This document shows, in pieces, positions 57,873 to 64,000 of a stretch of DNA of 64,000 bases. Under the pieces are notes generated by a model. It was not told where the DNA came from. It ran no database searches and worked only from the letters and a program-made list of their open reading frames with translations. Every line of letters begins with the position of its first letter. Position 1 is the stretch's first letter. The stretch is taken from positions 126,551,082 through 126,615,081 of the forward strand of contig NC_061116.1 of assembly GCF_002878395.1 (NCBI RefSeq), written 5' to 3'. This stretch comes from Capsicum annuum. Taxonomy: Eukaryota > Streptophyta > Magnoliopsida > Solanales > Solanaceae. Made by a program: the position numbers and the translations under genes.

Positions 57873-58720
57873 TATTGGGTTCAAGACTCTTTTATAATGT
57901 CATATTTTGGTGATTAATAAACCTAATCGAAGGACCATTTACTCAAACTAGTATCCATAAATATAGTAGTACAAAATTGTCTTATGTGCCAGTTGTATTG
58001 TATTATCTAGTAGTGGCAGCAGAATAATGGGACGTGCACCGTAATTCTCCACTTTTGTGTCCACTAGTGAGAAGGATTCTTTCCAATTCTCATCATATAT
58101 ATTCATCATCTTGAGAAGGAAAGTTTAGGTTTTGTATATCCTCAAAAGGATCACTCGTTATAGCAAAAACCATCACATCTCTTTAAGCTTAAAGCTCTTA
58201 CAACAAGGGACCTGCTCTCAACCAAGTTAGTATTATTAGTCTATTGTTGTTTGAGTCTTTGTAATTGTGCTAAATTGTAAATCTATTCCTATTATGAGAA
58301 GAAAGTATAGGTGTATTATTTGACTCTTTTTGTCAGGAGGTATATCAACTAGAGGGAGTTGATAGTTGTGCTAGAGTTAGCCAAGGTGGGTTGACTAGAG
58401 TTAGTTGACTGAAGGCTATAGTTGGTGTGTTGACTAGAGTTAGTTGACTAGAGCTTGGTGTTTCCATTAGCTCAAGGGAATGAGGTTAAGAGGTAAACAA
58501 TAGGAATATAAGAGAAAGTCTGCAATCTTACTATTGCCATGTTCTAGTAAAATTTGTTGGTGAATTGCACTGGGTAGGTCATGATTTTATTTCCTTAAGA
58601 AAGTAGGTTTTATTTAAACATCTTGTGTTATTTCCTTACTCTTTTTTATTTTTTATTCTTATCATTATTTATTTCCTCATATAAGGACCAAGTAACGAAT
58701 CACAAGATCTTCTGGTGATT
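57873..58720 (+). repeat. Element G copia LTR (single copy, right border uncertain)
   Basis: It begins tattgggttcaagactcttt right after a purine tract (gaaaaggaggaaaa), a decayed TGTTGGG start. A TATA-like catatatattc is at about 58096-58106, and a small direct repeat of gttgactagagttagttgac is at 58390-58460. The right end near 58,720 is a guess, as no second LTR is present. Confidence 0.5.
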
Positions 58721-60050
58721 TTTTTTGTGTTTGTTCTTTAGGTAGTCCTTTCAAGAAGGATGCTACTTTTGAATTACCACAACTACTTGAAATACCTCAT
58801 TTATCACTATACATTCAATAGTAAGGTCATGAAAAGGGACTTACGATTCGGGAATTTGTGCTCCAACCGAATTTTATCTTCTACCTTTTAGTCAAAAAAT
58901 TTGATAGCTACGAACTTCTTTAATCATGCATATTCAATTCTATACTTCTATCAAGTGTTATTCATTGTTCTTTTAAATTTTTTGTAGAAATATATATATT
59001 GTACAATCATTCTCTACAGCACTTTGGATGTATCCCTTGTACAATAAGTTTGAATGTGCCCCGGTCTCAAGTACCATATAACGCTAATTTTTAGTAATTC
59101 CTTCATCAGGAACAAGAGGATATTCATTTTTTAACCTTTTTAATTCTAGTATGGTCATTAAAAAAATCTTTTTTTGACAACCTTTGAAGTTAACACCTGA
59201 AAACTTTTTAGTTTCTCTACCAGTGTCATTGCATGAGCAATATTTGAATGGTTTGATGAGAAAATAGACGTTGCTGCAGCAGTTTTCATTCCAAAATTGA
59301 TATTAATTTCTTTATCATTTTTACCGTCAATATTTGACACATAATTTAGTATAACAGAATACTAACAATAAAGAATTTATCTTTATTCACATTTTTTCTA
59401 GTTAACGGTGAAGTTTTTATATTCTTCGAATCACTAACACGGTGAGCTTTTAACATTTCTATTGAAGTTTTTATATTCTTCAAGTTGGAATAAAAGTTTA
59501 AATATAGTAGAAAATCATAAAGATTTTAATCTCTAGAAATAAAATACTGATCAAAATATATGTAAATAATTTCCTTAAGATTATTATTCAATTTGTATTC
59601 AAAATATAAATGTGAACAACAAAATAAAATTCAAACTATTTTAAGAAATATTAAAACAAAATGAAAGGATTAAATTGAGCTTACTGAATTCATAGTGTGT
59701 CTTTAAACAATCAATGTACCTGAGGTTTTAAAATATATCCTTCTAGAGTAGAATGATTTACTCACCAGTGTAGAGGTACCACAAATGTCAGAGAATAACA
59801 AATTCACTAAACGATAATAAATCAAACTAAAGGATTTACAGTGCAAGAAGAAAAAGTGTAGAGGGTATATTTGTATAAAATGTCTAAGGAATCAACATAT
59901 GTGTGCATATGTGTGTGTGTGTATATAGACCATCAAGTACTACTTTAGAAGAGAAATGGTTCTTAAAAATGGACTCACTCATTCATGTCAGCCTCCTATA
60001 TTTATGTTTTATGTTCTAATAATAGCAAACTAATAAGTGAACTTTGCAGA
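58721..60050. other. Gene-free AT-rich stretch
   Basis: No family motif, LTR or repeat array was recognised. A short minus-strand frame (59340-59158) has no recognisable domain. A TG/TA microsatellite is at 59900-59925. Confidence 0.4.
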
Positions 60051-60324
60051 ATATTGAAGATCTCTAATGATGGAAGGAGATCTCATACAAAGGACATTGA
60101 AGATCTCAAATCATGGGAGGATATCTCGCACAAGGCAAGGAATATTCTCTAAAAAAATATCGTGCTAAATATGGAGCCAGATCAAAGATATTGAAGATCC
60201 CTAATGATGAAAGGAGATCTCACACAAAGGACATTGAAGATCTCAAATCATGGGAGGATATCTCACACAAGGCGAGGAATATTCTCTCAAAGAATATCGT
60301 GCTAAATATGGAGCCACATCAAAA
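60051..60324. repeat. 137-bp tandem duplication
   Basis: Two head-to-tail copies (60051-60187 and 60188-60324), the second starting at atattgaagatccctaatga. They differ at only a few bases. The plus-strand frame 60113-60328 spans both, but the 137-bp step is not a multiple of three, so the apparent protein repeat is partial. No family was recognised. Confidence 0.85.
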
Positions 60325-60732
60325 GTAGGATATCGCTTGACAAGGTAAAAAAATCATATCAACTAAAGATCCCAATAGAAAAGAAAATTGGACGCACCTC
60401 ACAATAAGATCAAAGGAGAAGGAAGATCTCACAACTTACATAGACATATCTACTATGGACATGTATAGATATGAGAAAGGAAAATCGCACCAAGTATGGA
60501 CATATCTGATATAGACATACCATAAGGTGCAAACTCCCTCAATCAAAGAATCAACTCAAATCCTTAATTGAGAAGAAATCTCTTGGGTTTCCTTATAAAG
60601 AAATGAAACATATACAATAGAAGACTATAAAAGCCAAAACGAAAGAAAGAAGATACTGCGCAACTTCAAAGAAGAATATAAAAGTGTCTCGATCTTAGTC
60701 TCACAAGGCTTTGTAACTTTTAGTTTACAATT

Positions 60733-61290
60733 CACTATAATATTTTTGGCCTAAGGCCACTCTTGTAAAGTGTGGCCTTTGATCAAAGGATACACTTTCG
60801 AACTTTAGGCAATACTATTTGGCAAGTGGCCTAAAAAGGCGTAACCTTTGATCAAAGGCCACGCTTTTCAAGTGTTGCAATATCAGCTATATTTAAAAAT
60901 CTGGGCCATTAAGGTATAAAGGTCACGCTTTTGCAGCTTATCATTGGCAACACATTTATTTGATAAAACTAAACTTACAAGTGTTGCCTTTGTTTTGCTA
61001 TTGGGCACGCTTCACAAGCATAGTCTTTTATAGCACCTCTATAATAACACTTAAAAAATGTTGCCTTTGTTTTACTATTAGGCACGCTTCACAAGCGTAG
61101 CCTTTTGTAGCACCTTTATAACAACACTTAAAAATGTAGTCTTTTTTTATTACTAGCCACACTTAAAAACGTAGCCTTTTATACATCCTCTATGACAACA
61201 CTTGTGAAGTGTAAGCATGTTTTAGCCACACTTTTGAAGTGTAGCAATATTGCCTAAAATTTGATAGTTCAAGCCACATTTTACGGAAAT
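60733..61290. mobile_element. CACTA-like subterminal repeat region
   Basis: It starts cactataatatttttggcc, close to the CACTACAAG-type ends of CACTA (En/Spm) transposons. Then many copies, in both directions, of words like ggccacgcttttcaagtg, gtgtggcctttgatcaaagg and cacgcttcacaagcgtagcc follow up to 61290. Such arrays are the transposase-binding subterminal repeats of plant CACTA elements. The opposite end and a TNP2-type transposase were not found in the window. Confidence 0.55.
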
Positions 61291-61677
61291 GGCATTTGGC
61301 ATATAAAATTTTAGTACATAATTTCTAATTGAAAAATAATTATCTTGATCGAAATGTATACATCACTAAGCACATTACATAAACATACATATTTATGTAT
61401 AATCTCACGCACCAATTAGCTAATAAATAATTGAAGTGATAGATTTGATTTCAAAAAAATATGTCTTTTACATACTAATTAGAAAACAGCATAATAAAAA
61501 TTTGTACCAAGTTCCACACAAAACAAAATGTATATAAATGTATATCAAAATATTTCAAAAACTCTTGTGCGCCCACCATTCAAATTTGATCCCCCGCATT
61601 GATCCTACATATTCAAATTCGATACCTTGTGCTTGTTACCTCTCAAGTGTTGATCATAACATAGATCTCTAGAGTAT

Positions 61678-62570
61678 TAAACTTCACTGTCTTTACAGTG
61701 GTGAACAATGTTTGATGTAAGCTTCTGTTGAGGTGACACAAAGCCAGAGTTGCTGGACGAATCTGCATTTTTCTTTCTACATGAGTAAGGGTGTGCAGAG
61801 CTTAGAGATTGATGTGGTGAAGATGTCATACTTGGAAAATGATTTGTCAGTAGGGCTATATTGGGAGCAAAAAATGGAATTTCAGCATTTAAACTTGAAT
61901 TGCACTTGACGATGGTACCTGATAGAATGAAAAAAGTGGTATCAGCAGCAACGGTAATGAGCAGTGAACCCGAGAAAACAAATATTTAGCATTAGTTGCT
62001 TTTATACTTGTAGATTTTATTATTACTTACTCTGTCCATTAGATCCCAAATGTTTTTACGTCTCTTGAGGAACTTCGGTGTGTATGTAAGTTGTTGCACC
62101 ACAATCAATTATTCTACCAACAGATTTCATGTTTTTACAAAATGTTTTCTATTTTTTACCTAAAAGATAGATATTTTCTTTTAGATTAGAATATTTTGAT
62201 ACACAGAACATTAGATATACAAAGTTAACTCTCATGATTCAATGAATGAAATCAGTTAATGGATCAGGGAAGGGAAGAAATGCTCAGCACTTACATTTGA
62301 ATTGCTCTTTGAGATGGTACCAGACAGAGTGAAAGGAATAAAAATCTTATAAATATCAGCAATAAAACTATACAGTGTGTGCCAATAAATGTAACATTCT
62401 ACAGTAACTACTTTGAGGTTCTCAACTCTAAAGAAAATAGATGATGGATCAGTCAGATTCAGTGACAATGTTAGAGGCAACGTCATTGGAATTGGCTCAG
62501 TAAAACTCAGCTCATCATGTGAATTCATTGAAGTATATCTAGTGGATGACCTTTGTAATGACCCAATTTT
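61678..62570 (-). pseudogene. Unrecognised exon-like ORFs with a repeated segment
   Basis: Two minus-strand open segments. The first reads RSSTRYTSMNSHDELSFTEP, IPMTLPLTLSLNLTDPSSIF, FRVENLKVVTVECYIYWHTL and ends SGTISKSNSNVSAEHFFPSL-IH, stop (62528-62256). The second (about 61920-61678) begins SGTIVKCNSSLNAEIPFFAP, continues ALLTNHFPSMTSSPHQSLSS and SCRKKNADSSSNSGFVSPQQ and ends with a stop after HHCKDSEV. Both share an ggtaccat..caa..gcaattcaa core, suggesting a duplicated exon. An acceptor-like tatcag precedes the second. I do not recognise the family. Lying next to the CACTA repeats, it could be the tail of a transposon gene. Confidence 0.35.
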
Positions 62571-64000
62571 CTGAAATCAAAATGTCACACGGTGCTCATG
62601 ATTCCGAAGGACCACAAGCAAACCCTCTACTGATATTTGTACTTGAGCACAGCATAATATAGATAATAAATGCAAAAACTGGCCATAAGGTTCAAAACAT
62701 CTAAAAATACTCAAAACTGAAAACTAAATACTGATACATCTGTCCAAAAAGCCTCTAAATTATCTGAACTGTGGAGTTGATGGGACATGTCCCTAACTAA
62801 CTTCGTCTACTGAAAATAAACAAAACTTGATGCAATAATAAACTTAGGATCATCCTCAAATAAAGAGGACTCACTGCTACGTCTACTTTTGCTGATTGGG
62901 ACTGAGCTACTAAAGGTACTCTGGATCTCATGCCTCTAAACCTATGGCGTCAAATAAAACACCATAGTGCAAATGCGTCAGTACGAGAATATACTGAGTA
63001 TAAAAATGAGGTAAGGCTAAATGCAAGGGCTTAAGCATGAACAATTACTTAACTGAATAATCATGGGAATACTGAATGTGAACATATGCATGAATGCACA
63101 AACCATAGCTAAAATCATCATGACTCTGAATACTGAAACTCAAATACAACTTTACTGTCATCTGAACTCACTACTTATACTAAGATACTGAATAACTGAA
63201 TCTCTTGATATCGATAACTGAGTACTAAAGTTTAGATCAGTCTTATCTAGTGAGTGATCTCGAAAACTGATGATACTAAAACTAATTAACTGAATCTACT
63301 CATATCAATGACTGAACTCTGAGCTTGCTGCTCTCGACTGACTGAATCTAAGATCAAACCTCTATAACGGGTAATCCCTTAATCTACAATCAATGATAAG
63401 AAATAATCATGTTTTAGATCAAACCTATCTAGCGGAAGATCTCTGAATCTAATAATGAGAATAATCACTGAATCTGAGAATGAGATCAGGCCTATCTGAC
63501 GGGTGATCTCTTGATCTGATAATAAGAATACTCAACTAAATCTGAGACTGAGATCAAGCCTATCTAACGGGTGATCTCTAAATCTGATAATAAGATTACT
63601 CAACTGAATTTGAGACTGAGATCAAGCCTATCTAACGGGTGATATTTGGATCTGATAATGAGATTACTCAATAACTTTATGTGGGACCATGCCTATCTAG
63701 CGGGTGGTCCATAAGTCAATGGAACTATCTAAGTTCCTTACTGAGATAGATGACTGTATCTAACAGTCCTGATTTCTGAGTTCTACTCTGAAGATTGATA
63801 CTGAAACTGCAAACGTGGGAGTGCTCACTTAATCTATATGCCCCAAATCTGAACTGGTGGGGTCCAACGTGTACCCCAACTGGAAGGGTGTCAGTACCAT
63901 GCCATGATTAAAGACCTCTACTCTGGTCAAACCTCTCTAACGGGTAACCTTCACAGGAAGTCAAGCCTAAGGCAGTATAATAGTCAAGCCTTATTCTAAC
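62554..64000 (-). repeat. Element H: start of a minus-strand LTR, runs off the window
   Basis: It begins tgtaatgacccaattttctg and continues with sequence of the type seen at the 3' end of nightshade gypsy LTRs (tcacacggtgctcatgattc, agtacgagaatatactgagt). A tandem array follows at 63235-63710. No coding sequence is reached before 64,000. Confidence 0.5.
63235..63710. repeat. About 68-bp tandem repeat in element H's LTR
   Basis: Six to seven units centred on gatcaagcctatctaacggg followed by tgatctc. Unit starts are at about 63235, 63352, 63417, 63484, 63552, 63620 and 63684, the best units being 68 bp apart. A further loose copy lies near 63925. Confidence 0.82.

Larger units (their letters stand above)
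48191..58720 (+). mobile_element. Element G: Ty1/copia remnant split by element E
   Basis: G's own sequence is 48191-48827 and 56475-58720. The left part holds the last residues of a copia RNase H at about 48238-48290: IED, a stop, VANIFTKPLSKDRFLGR, matching 'edQvADifTKpL....F..lr'. The right part has long non-coding sequence with aaaaggggg purine tracts (57290-57860) and an LTR head at 57873. The piece between pol and LTR is about 2 kb, longer than in simple copia elements and similar to the extended 3' region of SIRE-type elements. The 5' part is gone. Confidence 0.55.

Noticed and set aside
59158..59340. 60-residue minus-strand ORF (MSNIDGKNDKEIN...)
   Set aside because: No recognisable domain, no splice partners found nearby; too weak to call a gene.

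Overview
The window is AT-rich eukaryotic plant DNA, most likely from a eudicot of the nightshade family (Solanaceae). This rests on the kinds of LTR retrotransposon present (chromovirus and Athila-type Ty3/gypsy with nightshade-like LTR wording) and on one intron-containing plant gene. The species cannot be fixed from sequence alone. No tRNA, rRNA or CRISPR array was seen, and nothing looks bacterial or organellar.

Left edge (1-2,290): the first three exons of a minus-strand gene for a universal-stress-protein-domain kinase or U-box protein run off the window. It is the only normal host gene I can support. Then comes a decayed L1-type LINE on the minus strand (about 2,290-6,340).

The centre (6,412-48,080) is a nest of LTR retrotransposons. 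D, an Athila-like element on the plus strand (6,412-38,057), is interrupted inside gag by A, a chromovirus on the minus strand (6,937-29,381, target duplication CACTT). A was itself hit twice. B (plus, 11,832-17,673) lies at A's gag start. C (minus, 18,183-27,430) lies in A's 5' LTR. Joining D across A restores the gag reading frame, and joining A across B and C restores its gag start and LTR. D ends in a complete 3' LTR that abuts F, a plus-strand Ty3/gypsy chromovirus (38,058-48,080) whose 5' LTR has lost its head.

Right part (48,081-64,000): a copia remnant G (plus) is split by E, an Athila-like element (minus, 48,828-56,469) with two 1.2-kb LTRs, a perfect GTGAC target duplication, and protease but no reverse transcriptase or integrase. 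Then follow a copia LTR, a stretch without recognisable content, a 137-bp tandem duplication, CACTA-like subterminal repeats (60,733-61,290), two unrecognised exon-like ORFs on the minus strand, and the start of another minus-strand LTR (H) with a 68-bp tandem repeat that leaves the window.

All retroelement reading frames are broken by stops, frameshifts or deletions, so nothing here looks autonomous. The most notable shared pattern is that LTRs of different families (A, B, C, D, F) each carry an array of short, often self-complementary repeats just upstream of a TATA box. In D a similar array recurs inside the element before an env-like ORF, followed by a TATA-like site and splice signals. 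E has a comparable internal layout.
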